64,000 nt of DNA, from contig NZ_JBNGOQ010000001.1 in assembly GCF_050589645.1 (NCBI RefSeq), forward strand, positions 744,001-808,000. The letters run 5' to 3'. Of this stretch, positions 25,132 to 33,251 are shown in pieces. The notes beneath the pieces are model-generated. The model ran no database searches. It saw only the letters and a list, made by a program, of their open reading frames with translations, and was not told where the DNA came from. The translations under genes and the position numbers were made by a program. The DNA is from JBNGOQ01 sp050589645 (GTDB taxonomy: Bacteria; Bacteroidota; Bacteroidia; Flavobacteriales; Flavobacteriaceae). How positions within the stretch are numbered: the stretch's first letter is position 1; each line of letters begins with the position of its first letter.

Positions 25132-26010
25132 TTAAATGGCTGATCGGGTTGCTATGTTTTTCAATTTTTTGGGATCTATTACCGAGTTGATCGCGTATAC
25201 CTTCCCATTGGAAGCAATGGAAAATACCTGACAAGTGTTAAGTTCCTCACCCGTATAGAAGAGAATGGCTGGTTGGTGATTTATTTCTACAAATCGGATG
25301 GTCTGTCCTATCTGAAATTTTTTGTATACCTCCAGAAGAAGAACAATGCAGTTCTCTCTACCCAAGGTCAAATTGCGAAGTACCTTCACATCTGTGCCTC
25401 CATCGGCAACGACCTTGATATCTTCGGAAAACAAGGCCTCCAATTCCTCAACGTTCCCGTTGCTTATGGCGGTGACGTATCTGTTAAGGTACCCAGTAGC
25501 CTCCCCCTTGGCTATTTTGGCCGAAGGTTTTCTTGCTGGATTGATCTTGGCCTTGGCCCTGCTCAAGAGTTTTCGGGAATTTTCGGCGGTGCCCGAGATG
25601 ACCTCGGCAATTTCCTGGTGCGAATAGTTAAAGGCCTCTTTTAAAATGAATACGGCCCTTTCCCTAACGTTTAATTGTTCCAATAAAACAAGCAAGGAGT
25701 AGGAAACAATGTCCTTAAGATGCAATTCCAGGTCCGATTCTTCAGTGGCCACAGGTTCCGGGAGTTGCTCCAAATGGGAAGCGAATTTTTTAGTGCGGTT
25801 TTTGACGTTGATCGCGTGGTTCACTACGCTGGTTATGAGGTAATTTTTTTCGTTCCTTATTTCATTTGAAGTTTCGTTTTTTGAAACAAAATGTTTGCTT
25901 AGGACATCTTGGACAATGTCTTTTGCGTCATCTGCAGACCCTATGATGTTGTAGGCATAGGGGAACAACATGTTGCGGTATTTTGCTATGGGTTCATCCA
26001 TCCTTTTCAT
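25132..26010 (-). CDS. ECF41-like sigma factor with C-terminal SnoaL domain
   Basis: The 292-aa protein has sigma region 2 at about 5-75 (AYNIIGSADDAKDIVQDVLSK near 19-39) and region 4 at about 105-165 (LNVRERAVFILKEAFNYSHQEIAEVISG). A C-terminal NTF2/SnoaL-like domain covers about 180-285 and includes ADGGTDVKVLRNLTLG, close to the DGGGK-type motif of the ECF41 group. In ECF41 sigmas this domain replaces a separate anti-sigma factor and tunes activity. The classic target genes (carboxymuconolactone decarboxylase, oxidoreductase) are not adjacent; the azoreductase-cupin pair downstream is a plausible target. An internal ATG at 26001 is also possible. Confidence 0.85.
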   Translation of the reverse strand: MKRMDEPIAKYRNMLFPYAYNIIGSADDAKDIVQDVLSKHFVSKNETSNEIRNEKNYLITSVVNHAINVKNRTKKFASHLEQLPEPVATEESDLELHLKDIVSYSLLVLLEQLNVRERAVFILKEAFNYSHQEIAEVISGTAENSRKLLSRAKAKINPARKPSAKIAKGEATGYLNRYVTAISNGNVEELEALFSEDIKVVADGGTDVKVLRNLTLGRENCIVLLLEVYKKFQIGQTIRFVEINHQPAILFYTGEELNTCQVFSIASNGKVYAINSVIDPKKLKNIATRSAI

Positions 26011-26074
26011 TCTTTGTTTTTGTTATGGGCCCATGGTCTTCGAAAAATTATATGGGTTTGCCATAAGACGCCAT

Positions 26075-26752
26075 TCATTTGCCTTTAGCCAGCAGTTTTG
26101 AAATACCGGCCAGCTGCGAAATAAGGACCAGGGGCACGATGACCGATGGCAGCCAAACCAGAGGAAAGTACATCACCCCGATGTTGGGTTGATCAAAGGC
26201 CATTTGTTGGAAAGGGGTTTTTGCACTGAGCACGGCGATGGTCAGGATATTGATCAACAAGCCTAAACTGATGGCATTCCAGAAGAGCAACAGCTTGCGC
26301 TTTACAACTCCTCCTCTAAAGGCGACCATGTAAACAAGCAGTGCGGTTAATCCCGAAATGATATCGAAATTCTTACCTTCAAAGGTCATGTCCTCCGGTA
26401 TAAGGCCGCCCAGAAATATGTAAAAGAGCACTAACTCTACAGGAACCCTTACCGTATGCAGGAGTGTCAGCCATTTAAGATCCAACGACTGGATAAATGT
26501 TTTACCACCTTTGGTCAGGAACAGCAGTGCAGCAACGACAAAGCCAGGCGCCAACAAAAAGATAAACCTGGGCGGAACGGCATCAAAATTTTGATAAAAG
26601 CCCGATAGTCCAATGCCCGCTTGGATCAAAAGCCAGATGACTAGGACGTACAAGACGCCTTTGTTCTTTTTGGCGGCCAACCAAAACAGGAAAATAGTGA
26701 GTAGGGTAGTGGCAACAAATAAAAGTATGATCCAGTTAGGGATATTTTCCAT
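26075..26752 (-). CDS. multi-pass membrane protein, unknown function
   Basis: The 225-aa protein has about six to seven hydrophobic segments (about 8-24, 30-50, 63-80, 95-115, 133-147, 155-175 and 195-217). It contains no cysteines and no obvious catalytic motif. I do not recognise a named family. It sits 64 bases upstream of the ECF41-like sigma gene on the same strand and might be co-transcribed with it, so a link to the same stress response is possible. Confidence 0.75.
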   Translation of the reverse strand: MENIPNWIILLFVATTLLTIFLFWLAAKKNKGVLYVLVIWLLIQAGIGLSGFYQNFDAVPPRFIFLLAPGFVVAALLFLTKGGKTFIQSLDLKWLTLLHTVRVPVELVLFYIFLGGLIPEDMTFEGKNFDIISGLTALLVYMVAFRGGVVKRKLLLFWNAISLGLLINILTIAVLSAKTPFQQMAFDQPNIGVMYFPLVWLPSVIVPLVLISQLAGISKLLAKGK

Positions 26753-26830
26753 GGTATAAAGGTTTTTTAAATCAATCCAGTGTACACAAAGATTTTATGC
26801 CAAATCACGGTCAGTTCGTTTTAGCTCCCT

Positions 26831-27283
26831 TCAGTGTTTGGAGCTATCGTGAAACTGCCAAAGCACGTTCACGATTTGCCACGTGCCATTGAGTTTAATG
26901 ATATGCATCAAATCGATCCATTCGTCCGCGATGAGTTTCACCGACGCCGTATTTCCGGTAATATCCAGAATAACGACCTCTTTTTTAGGGGGCTCTGGAA
27001 ACCTGTCCCCTTCTATGTTATAGGTTTCCGCCAAGAGGACCATGGCATCGGCAAAGGTTTCCCGCAAATACTGTTTTTTAGTTTTTTTGTCGGTCCAGAA
27101 GGTTCTTTTTACCATTCTTGGATGCAGGGCACGTTCCATGAGTTCGGGTTTAAGTTGGTGTTGGGACTCAATATAGTCCAAGGCGGCCCTTTCAACCGCC
27201 AACGAATCCTGCAGGGCTTGGGCATTGAGTGATGTTAGCGCCAACAGGAAACTGGCGCACCATAATGGGAGACTCCTTCTCAT
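26831..27283 (-). CDS. secreted NTF2-like (lumazine-binding-type) protein
   Basis: The 150-aa protein has a signal peptide (about residues 1-21, SLPLWCASFLLALTSLNAQA). An NTF2-like domain of the type annotated as putative lumazine-binding follows: ERAALDYIESQHQLKPELMERALHP at the start and IKLNGTWQIVNVLWQFH at the end. These domains form a cone-shaped pocket; function varies from ketosteroid isomerase to binding only. It is upstream of the membrane-protein gene on the same strand, with a 78-base gap. Confidence 0.8.
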   Translation of the reverse strand: MRRSLPLWCASFLLALTSLNAQALQDSLAVERAALDYIESQHQLKPELMERALHPRMVKRTFWTDKKTKKQYLRETFADAMVLLAETYNIEGDRFPEPPKKEVVILDITGNTASVKLIADEWIDLMHIIKLNGTWQIVNVLWQFHDSSKH

Positions 27284-27477
27284 GTCATTTAAGGTTTAGT
27301 ACATTTTAATGTGATTACTTCTTGTTTTTGATTGACAATTTAGAGATAGAAAACGTGACCACATAATTTTCAAGGAAAAAGCCGTCCACCCATGTGGCGA
27401 AGTGTCCTTTTGGCCGAAACAAAAAAGCAGGGACCGGTCAGATTCCTACTTTTTAACGCCTTGCCAAAGGCCGGACC

Positions 27478-28206
27478 CTACATCTTTAATCGGTCGAACA
27501 ATATGGCGGATTCCACAAATTTTCTGTGATTGGTATCCGTGAGCTTTTCCAGCAGGTCAAAGGAAGCGATGTAGCTTACCAAACTTCCATTGGACGATAT
27601 GAATTTTCCGTCCTGCACCACGGCTACCTTGCTGTCATCGGCCACTTTTAAGGCAGGGTAATCAGCCTGCAGCGCCTTACCGCCCGTTACATAGGTCACA
27701 ATTTCCCTGCCATCGGCGATTCCTGTCTCACCAATGATGAAGGCGCCCGCGCAATGGCTGGCCACATAATCCGTAGTCTTGTTTTGTTCCCTGACAAATG
27801 CCACCAATTTGCTGTCCGATGTCTGATCGGCAGGATTATAGGAACTGGGCACGACCAAAACGGTTAATTCCGGTACTTCATCCACCGTGTAATCAGGGGT
27901 TATTTGCAAACCATGTGCACTGTGGTACGTTTTGTTTTCCGTAGCGATCGTGATCACATTAAAGCGTGTTTTCCCCTTAGCATCGGTGTTCGAAAAGACA
28001 TCCAGCGGCGCTATCACCTCGTTCATAATAACGCCTTCAAAAATGAGCACCCCAATAGTGGGCAGATCCTCGTTGATGGTTTTTGCTTTCATGTGAACAG
28101 ATGCCTCTTCCTTTGGGGCTGCCGTGGCCATATCCTTGTTTTTAGACTGCCCTGAACAACCTATGATCAGTGGAATGAACGAATAGTATAAAAATGCTTT
28201 TTTCAT
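27478..28206 (-). CDS. DJ-1/PfpI-family lipoprotein
   Basis: The 242-aa protein begins with a lipoprotein signal (SFIPLIIGCSGQ, lipid-attached cysteine at residue 17). A DJ-1/PfpI domain runs from about residue 50. The nucleophile elbow is C in YVASHCAGAFIIGETG near 148-163, and TIGVLIFEGVIMNEVIAPLDVF is the typical first strand and helix. The family includes glyoxalases, chaperones and amidases; placing one outside the inner membrane is unusual but known in Bacteroidota. It follows a Crp/Fnr gene on the same strand with a 20-bp perfect palindrome in the gap. Confidence 0.85.
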   Translation of the reverse strand: MKKAFLYYSFIPLIIGCSGQSKNKDMATAAPKEEASVHMKAKTINEDLPTIGVLIFEGVIMNEVIAPLDVFSNTDAKGKTRFNVITIATENKTYHSAHGLQITPDYTVDEVPELTVLVVPSSYNPADQTSDSKLVAFVREQNKTTDYVASHCAGAFIIGETGIADGREIVTYVTGGKALQADYPALKVADDSKVAVVQDGKFISSNGSLVSYIASFDLLEKLTDTNHRKFVESAILFDRLKM

Positions 28207-28249
28207 TGTATATGTTTTTGGACAAAATTACTAGAGGCACCGTTGGGGA

Positions 28250-28269
28250 TTCTTAATCTAGATTAAGAA
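28250..28269. promoter_or_regulatory. 20-bp perfect palindrome between the Crp/Fnr and DJ-1 genes
   Basis: TTCTTAATCTAGATTAAGAA is self-complementary over all 20 bases. It lies 44 bases upstream of the DJ-1 start codon and just past the Crp/Fnr stop codon. It is a plausible binding site for the neighbouring Crp/Fnr protein. Confidence 0.6.
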
Positions 28270-28275
28270 ATGTGA

Positions 28276-28866
28276 TTATTTTTTTCTGCTCCTAATCTTG
28301 CTAACGAACTCAGGCGACATGCCCAAATAGGAGGCAATCATGTATTGGGGGACTCTTTGGACAAAATCGGGATTGTGGGAAATAAAGGTTTGGAACAGCT
28401 CCTCTCCGGACAGGCTCATCATAAATTCCAATCTTGCCTGTATGGCAATATAGGTCTTCTCCATTATTTTTCTGAAAAGCTGATCGGCTTTAGGGAGTTC
28501 AACACACAGGCGGTTAAGGTCTTCCTCGGAAAGTTCCAGCATTTGTGTGTCCTCAAGGGCCTCGATATAGCAATGGGAAACGGTTTTGTTAATGACGCTC
28601 GCATAATCCGTGATCCACCAGTTGTCCACCCCAAAATGAATGATCTGTTCGTTTCCTTTTTTGTCAATATAAAACTGCCTGACTACTCCTTTGATGATGA
28701 AGTATCTTGATCGGCACACTTGCCCTGCTTCAAGAAGGAACTCCTTTTTCTTCAGGTTCCTGGGCTTCAAATAGGATACAAAGAGCGCTATTTCCTCTTC
28801 TGAGAGGTCCACATATCTTTGGATATAGTCCAACAAATCCGGGTGCATCGTATTCCAATTTTCCAC
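28276..28866 (-). CDS. Crp/Fnr-family transcriptional regulator
   Basis: The 196-aa protein has a cyclic-nucleotide-binding-like beta-roll (about 30-125, with SRYFIIKGVVRQFY near 48-61) and a C-terminal winged helix with QYMIASYLGMSPEFVSKIRS near 173-192. The residues that bind cAMP in E. coli Crp are not conserved and there is no cysteine cluster for iron-sulfur binding, so the ligand is unknown. This matches the large Bacteroidota group that regulates a neighbouring gene. The likely target is the DJ-1 lipoprotein gene, with the 28250 palindrome as operator. An alternative start is the internal ATG at 28848. Confidence 0.9.
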   Translation of the reverse strand: MENWNTMHPDLLDYIQRYVDLSEEEIALFVSYLKPRNLKKKEFLLEAGQVCRSRYFIIKGVVRQFYIDKKGNEQIIHFGVDNWWITDYASVINKTVSHCYIEALEDTQMLELSEEDLNRLCVELPKADQLFRKIMEKTYIAIQARLEFMMSLSGEELFQTFISHNPDFVQRVPQYMIASYLGMSPEFVSKIRSRKK

Positions 28867-29134
28867 AGGTATTTAAAGTATGCCAGCCAAACAACTTTTT
28901 AGCCTTTGATTTAAAGTGATGGTCTTTGTTTGACAACAATACAAATAATTGATCAAATCAACACCATAGGGTCGCTATACCACGATCAGTGAAGGCATAG
29001 CAATTTTACTTCTGGGGCACACCTGACAAATTTGGATATTTTCATTTATGGTTTCAGGGGAAATCTCTTTTTCTTAAGTTTTTGCTAACACTTTGGCAGG
29101 GGGATTATTGGTATTTTTAGAAAAACCAAGGGCC

Positions 29135-30793
29135 ATGATAAAACAATTACACCGTTATCTCCTCATATTGCTTCCGATTATTTGCAGCGCCCAGAACGTC
29201 AAAGAACCCATAACCCAATTACTGCACGAGCTGGTGAAAACCGAAGGGGTTGACCAGGCACTTAAAACGTATGAAGCGCTCAAAGCCCAGGAAGCGGACA
29301 AGTACGACTTTTCCTTTGCACAGTTGAACAATCTAGGATATCAACTTATCGCAGAGAAAAGGGAAGAAGCGGCCGTTAAGATCTTCCAGGCCAATCTTAA
29401 GGCCTTTCCCCATATGATCAACCCCTATTACAGTTATGGGCACGGACTCTTGAAAACAGGGGCCAATGAAGCCGCCATAGCGGCCTATACCACTGGATTA
29501 AAAATAACGGATACTTTGCAAAATCTCACCGAGGCCCAACGCAACCATTACAACTCACTGGGAAGCATACAAATAAGGATCGCTTCAAATTTCAATAGAT
29601 CCACCAGCCCCGATCTCAGCTATGTGGCAAATCACGGTGGGGGACCCGCAGGCAACTGGGATGCCGGGATGTTGCTCGATTTCCAAACGGAGAGGGGAAA
29701 CCCAACCATCAACTATGAGGCCAACAATTTTTACAATGCCCCGGTTCCGGATTTTATCCTTGACAAATTTGAGCAAGAGCCACGGCCCGATGTAGTTTCG
29801 GGCATTGTTAAAGGTGTCTATAGAGACCATGTGTCCAATGGTGACATTGTGAACCTATCTGTGGTATGGGACCAAAACAATTGGGACTCGGCATTTCCTC
29901 CTGCTATAAAAAGGGCGGTGTCCTATGAGGGAAGCCCGTATTTTGTGCCCATGAGCTTTCAATGGAACCCCATCTGGTATCGCAAGGATATTTTTGAAAA
30001 GGTAGGGGTGCGGCCGCCCAGCACCTGGGACGAGCTTTTGGAGCTGTGCCGTAAACTCCACAAGGCCGGATACCTCCCGTTCACCGTTTCCGGGGACGGC
30101 TGGGAACCCCCTGTGGCCAGATGGTTTGCTATCCTCTCCTTACGCCTGTACGGTCCTGATTTCTATGAAGACCTTATGGCCGGAAAGATCAGTTGGTTGG
30201 ACGAGCGGGTAGGGAATGTTTTTGTTCATTGGAAAACGCTGTTCGACAACCATGCGTTTAGTTCAAAATCAGCAGAGCAGGATTGGCAATTTGCTGTCAA
30301 GGACCTGGCAGAAGGCAAAGCCGTCATGTGGAACATAGGGGAGTGGCTTTGGGAATTTGGCCCCATACAGGAACAGAAAGGGAACATAGGCTTTTTTGCT
30401 ATGCCACCGATTACGCAAAATATTCCGCAGGTGGAGATCCTGCATTTGTACGGGGCCCATGCGCTGTCTACCAAAAACCAGAAACTGGCCCATGAATTTC
30501 TTACATACCTTGGAAGCGAGGAGGTGCAGCGATCCAATCACAAAACCTTGCAGTATAGGATACCGGCCCACATCAAGGCGGCTGACCAACTCAGTACTCT
30601 GCAAAGGGAACAATATGATTATATCAAAAAGGTAGATCAGTTGGTGCCGCTTTTTGAAATGAATACGCATCCTAAAATAGCCAATGAAGCCCTCCGGGCA
30701 TTTGTAGATTTTTGGAAGAATCCTGAGCGGATCAAGGAAACCATGGTGCGGATAGAAAGCAAAAGGAAAGAGGTATATCCTTCCAAAAATTAA
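29135..30793 (+). CDS. TPR protein fused to a family-1 solute-binding domain
   Basis: From ATG 29135 the protein has 552 residues. It has a signal peptide (MIKQLHRYLLILLPIICSAQ) and a TPR-like helical region at about 22-150 (YSYGHGLLKTGANEAAIAAYTTGL). From about 175 onward is an extracellular solute-binding domain of the sugar ABC-transporter type. Diagnostic parts are AVSYEGSPYFVPMSFQWNPIWYRKDIFEKVG, RPPSTWDELLELCRKL and GEWLWEF. No ABC permease or ATPase gene is near, so it cannot be a normal importer subunit on this evidence. It may act as a periplasmic glycan or ligand sensor. The frame extends to 29093, but the later ATG gives the clean signal peptide. I see nothing in the 28867-29134 gap. 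Confidence 0.75.
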   Translation: MIKQLHRYLLILLPIICSAQNVKEPITQLLHELVKTEGVDQALKTYEALKAQEADKYDFSFAQLNNLGYQLIAEKREEAAVKIFQANLKAFPHMINPYYSYGHGLLKTGANEAAIAAYTTGLKITDTLQNLTEAQRNHYNSLGSIQIRIASNFNRSTSPDLSYVANHGGGPAGNWDAGMLLDFQTERGNPTINYEANNFYNAPVPDFILDKFEQEPRPDVVSGIVKGVYRDHVSNGDIVNLSVVWDQNNWDSAFPPAIKRAVSYEGSPYFVPMSFQWNPIWYRKDIFEKVGVRPPSTWDELLELCRKLHKAGYLPFTVSGDGWEPPVARWFAILSLRLYGPDFYEDLMAGKISWLDERVGNVFVHWKTLFDNHAFSSKSAEQDWQFAVKDLAEGKAVMWNIGEWLWEFGPIQEQKGNIGFFAMPPITQNIPQVEILHLYGAHALSTKNQKLAHEFLTYLGSEEVQRSNHKTLQYRIPAHIKAADQLSTLQREQYDYIKKVDQLVPLFEMNTHPKIANEALRAFVDFWKNPERIKETMVRIESKRKEVYPSKN

Positions 30794-30832
30794 AGAAGAT
30801 CAAACCCTTGTCTTGGACATTGCTGTAAAAAA

Positions 30833-30854
30833 AACGCTCCCCGAAGGAAGCGCT
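30833..30854 (-). terminator. terminator of the small membrane-protein genes
   Basis: On the minus strand AGCGCTTCC and GGGAGCGTT form a 9-bp stem with a TTCG tetraloop, followed by a run of T (A-run at 30827-30834 on the plus strand). It lies 64 bases past the stop codon at 30919. Confidence 0.8.
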
Positions 30855-30918
30855 TTAAAGGCAATTTTGATTTTCAACAAATAAACGAAGGTTTTTTATA
30901 AATTCATTTCAGGGAGAT

Positions 30919-31044
30919 TTACATCAGGCCAACAAGGGCCAGTAGGCTGCCAACAACAACAAGTGCTAGCACAATGTCCAATGCAACAACTACGATAGAT
31001 AGTACGGCATCGAGAATTCCGGTATTAAATGATAGCTCTTTCAT
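30919..31044 (-). CDS. 41-aa single-helix membrane protein, copy 1
   Basis: The frame encodes MKELSFNTGILDAVLSIVVV followed by ALDIVLALVVVGSLLALVGLM. It has a short polar N-terminus with acidic residues, then about 30 hydrophobic residues of mostly Val/Leu/Ala. It is the same length as copy 2 at 31320 and has the same layout (polar start with F, N/T and G, then L-x-A/G-V/F-L-S-I). A strong terminator follows. Function unknown; it is too short for most gene callers. Coding status rests on the paralogy and the terminator. Confidence 0.6.
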   Translation of the reverse strand: MKELSFNTGILDAVLSIVVVALDIVLALVVVGSLLALVGLM

Positions 31045-31319
31045 AACATCTGCATTTGGGTTCAACTTCAATATTTCGCTCCCATTAAGTTAGCAAGACA
31101 TATTGTACATCAGCTAAAAAATGTTGTGAAAAGGCCAAAAATTGTGGTTTAATCGTATTTTTTATGCAGTTCATCGATAAAACAGCGAAAAAGAGGTGCC
31201 GCCCATACCAAATGGAGGGTCATCTTGTCCAGAAAAATATAGCAAAAGAAGTGTAGGTATTTTAGGAAATTAAAATACGGGTAGTTGCGTCTTGGGAGAA
31301 GAAGGGGAACCCATGCGGT

Positions 31320-31445
31320 CTAAAAGAATCCCAAGGCTGCTAAAATGAGGCTAACCACAACGGCGACAAGGATAGCGACCAGAACCACAATCATAATGCT
31401 GAGGAATCCGTTCAGCACCCGAGTGCCAAAATCAATTTCTTCCAT
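31320..31445 (-). CDS. 41-aa single-helix membrane protein, copy 2
   Basis: The frame encodes MEEIDFGTRVLNGFLSIMIV followed by VLVAILVAVVVSLILAALGFF. An acidic N-terminus leads into a continuous hydrophobic helix. Aligned without gaps to copy 1, both have E3, F6, T8, a hydrophobic pair, then L-S-I at 15-17 and a Val/Leu/Ala-rich tail. The two genes run in the same direction 275 bases apart. Between them, and between 31446 and 31588, I see no other gene. Possible roles include a small regulatory membrane protein or a toxin-like peptide; there is no direct evidence for either. Confidence 0.6.
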   Translation of the reverse strand: MEEIDFGTRVLNGFLSIMIVVLVAILVAVVVSLILAALGFF

Positions 31446-31588
31446 AATCGTATAGTTTTCTATCTTACAAGGTAAGCATAAATGCCGAATAGTTTTCAGA
31501 CAGGTCCCATAATTCGACTAAATGACTGGTTAATAAGATGTTGTCTCGATATACGGTTTGTTTTGTCGATAAACGGTGTGCTGGCCCA

Positions 31589-32920
31589 CTATGAGGGGGG
31601 GTTGTCCCCACTCAGCTTTTTGCTGAGCTGCTCCAAAGAGATCCCTTTGGTCTCCGGCATAAGGAATATGACAAATAATAACTGAAGTACCATCATAAAG
31701 GCAAAGAAGGCGAAGACTGGTCCGGGACCGATCTTTGTAAAAAGTATGGGCACTAGAGACGGTATGATGGCAGCCAGTACCCAATGCGTGGAACTCCCAA
31801 AAGCTTGCCCCGAACTCCTTAAATGATTAGGAAATATTTCGGAAATAAAGACCCAGATAATGGCCCCTTGCCCTATGGCATGAGACGCAATAAACAAAAA
31901 CAGGAACATGGGGACCACCATGCCGGTCCAACCCAGGAAGAAGGCCGCGGCCACCAAGGAGAGCGAAACAATATACCCTACAGACCCAAAGTACATTAAC
32001 TGCTTTCTCCCCAAACGATCAATTAGGAAAATACCCAACAAGGTAAAGAGTAGATTGGTAACTCCTATTCCGATGCTGCTTAACAGTGCTGTACTTGCTC
32101 CCAATCCTGCTTCCTCAAAAATCCTTGGGGCGTAATATAAGAAGGCGTTGATTCCGGAAAGCTGATTGAAAAATGCCACCAAAAAGGCTAGAATCAAGGG
32201 GAATCTATACTTTTTTATAAAGATGGTTTCCGATGAGCTATTGCCGTTTTGCTCCCTATCCATATCGGCTTTAAGTTCTTCCACCGAGATATCAGGACTG
32301 ATGGATGCTAAAATTTTCCTGGCTTCTTCCGTTCTATTTTGCGTTAAAAGCCATCTGGGACTTTTGGGAACCGTAAGCACAAATAAGGTGTAGATAATTG
32401 CGGGGAAGGCCTCTACCCCCACCATCCATCTCCAATCATTTTCACCGAGACCACTGAGGAGATAGTTGGATAAAAAGGCGACCATGATGCCAAAAACAAG
32501 CATAAACTGATAAAATCCTACGAGTCGTCCCCTATTCTTGGCAGGGGCAACCTCGGAAATATAGGCAGGGGCAGCTATGGTGGAAGCACCAACACCCAGA
32601 CCTCCGATAAATCGAAACACGGCAAAAGTAATAGGGTCATTGGCAAAAGCGGAGCCGATCGCCGATACCGAATACAAGGCACCGATCCATATCAGGGTTT
32701 TTTTACGTCCCAATGTATTGGTAGGTATGCCTCCGAAAATGGCCCCGACCACGGTTCCCCATAAAGCCATACCCATAACCACGGCACCGTGAAATCCGTC
32801 CGAGGAACTCCATAAGAGTTGTAGTTTTTTGTCCGCGCCGCTTATTACTACGGTATCAAAGCCAAATAAAAAGCCGGCCAAGGCCGCTATAAGGGAAATC
32901 TTTACAATTTTGGAATTCAT
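31589..32920 (-). CDS. sugar porter of the major facilitator superfamily
   Basis: The 443-aa protein has 12 predicted helices and sugar-porter signatures. These are GRKKTL after helix 2 (near 67-72), RGRLVGFYQFMLVFG near 132-146, PKSPRWLL near 187-194 before the central loop, QLSGINAFLYYAP near 253-265, DRLGRKQL near 304-311 and PETKGISLEQL at the C-terminus. It is expected to import a hexose or pentose with protons. A shortened central loop is present. Upstream is a small lipoprotein gene on the same strand; no sugar-degradation genes are adjacent, so the substrate cannot be inferred. Confidence 0.92.
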   Translation of the reverse strand: MNSKIVKISLIAALAGFLFGFDTVVISGADKKLQLLWSSSDGFHGAVVMGMALWGTVVGAIFGGIPTNTLGRKKTLIWIGALYSVSAIGSAFANDPITFAVFRFIGGLGVGASTIAAPAYISEVAPAKNRGRLVGFYQFMLVFGIMVAFLSNYLLSGLGENDWRWMVGVEAFPAIIYTLFVLTVPKSPRWLLTQNRTEEARKILASISPDISVEELKADMDREQNGNSSSETIFIKKYRFPLILAFLVAFFNQLSGINAFLYYAPRIFEEAGLGASTALLSSIGIGVTNLLFTLLGIFLIDRLGRKQLMYFGSVGYIVSLSLVAAAFFLGWTGMVVPMFLFLFIASHAIGQGAIIWVFISEIFPNHLRSSGQAFGSSTHWVLAAIIPSLVPILFTKIGPGPVFAFFAFMMVLQLLFVIFLMPETKGISLEQLSKKLSGDNPPS

Positions 32921-32985
32921 CTGCCTGGTTTTGTCGGTTTTCGTAAAACTAACAAAAAAAGGGCAAGTATTTGGGTTTAGTCCAA

Positions 32986-33234
32986 CTAACGGGCGTTAAT
33001 CGGTCTAAGGGTATCTTGGGGAGTTGTTTTTTTCTTCTTTTTCGTTGCTCTTTCCAGATTTGGCGCATCCATGCTGGGAGGAGCCACTTTTGGTTCAGCC
33101 TTGGGAACTTCTTTAGGGGACTCGGCAGGAACACTCATTTCCTTGGTATTTGAATTTTGCCGTTCTTCCCTTTTTCCCTGACAAGAAAATAAGGTAAGGC
33201 CTAGCAGCAGCATTAAAAATGGAAGAAATTTCAT
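32986..33234 (-). CDS. small Lys/Pro-rich lipoprotein
   Basis: The 82-aa protein has a lipoprotein signal (MKFLPFLMLLLGLTLFSC, lipid-attached Cys18). The tail is low-complexity and charged, rich in Lys, Glu and Pro, with no folded domain apparent. It begins 17 bases after the waaA stop codon and is probably co-transcribed. Function unknown; location next to a lipid-A gene hints at the envelope. Confidence 0.65.
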   Translation of the reverse strand: MKFLPFLMLLLGLTLFSCQGKREERQNSNTKEMSVPAESPKEVPKAEPKVAPPSMDAPNLERATKKKKKTTPQDTLRPINAR

Positions 33235-33251
33235 GTTGGATTGGGATAAAC

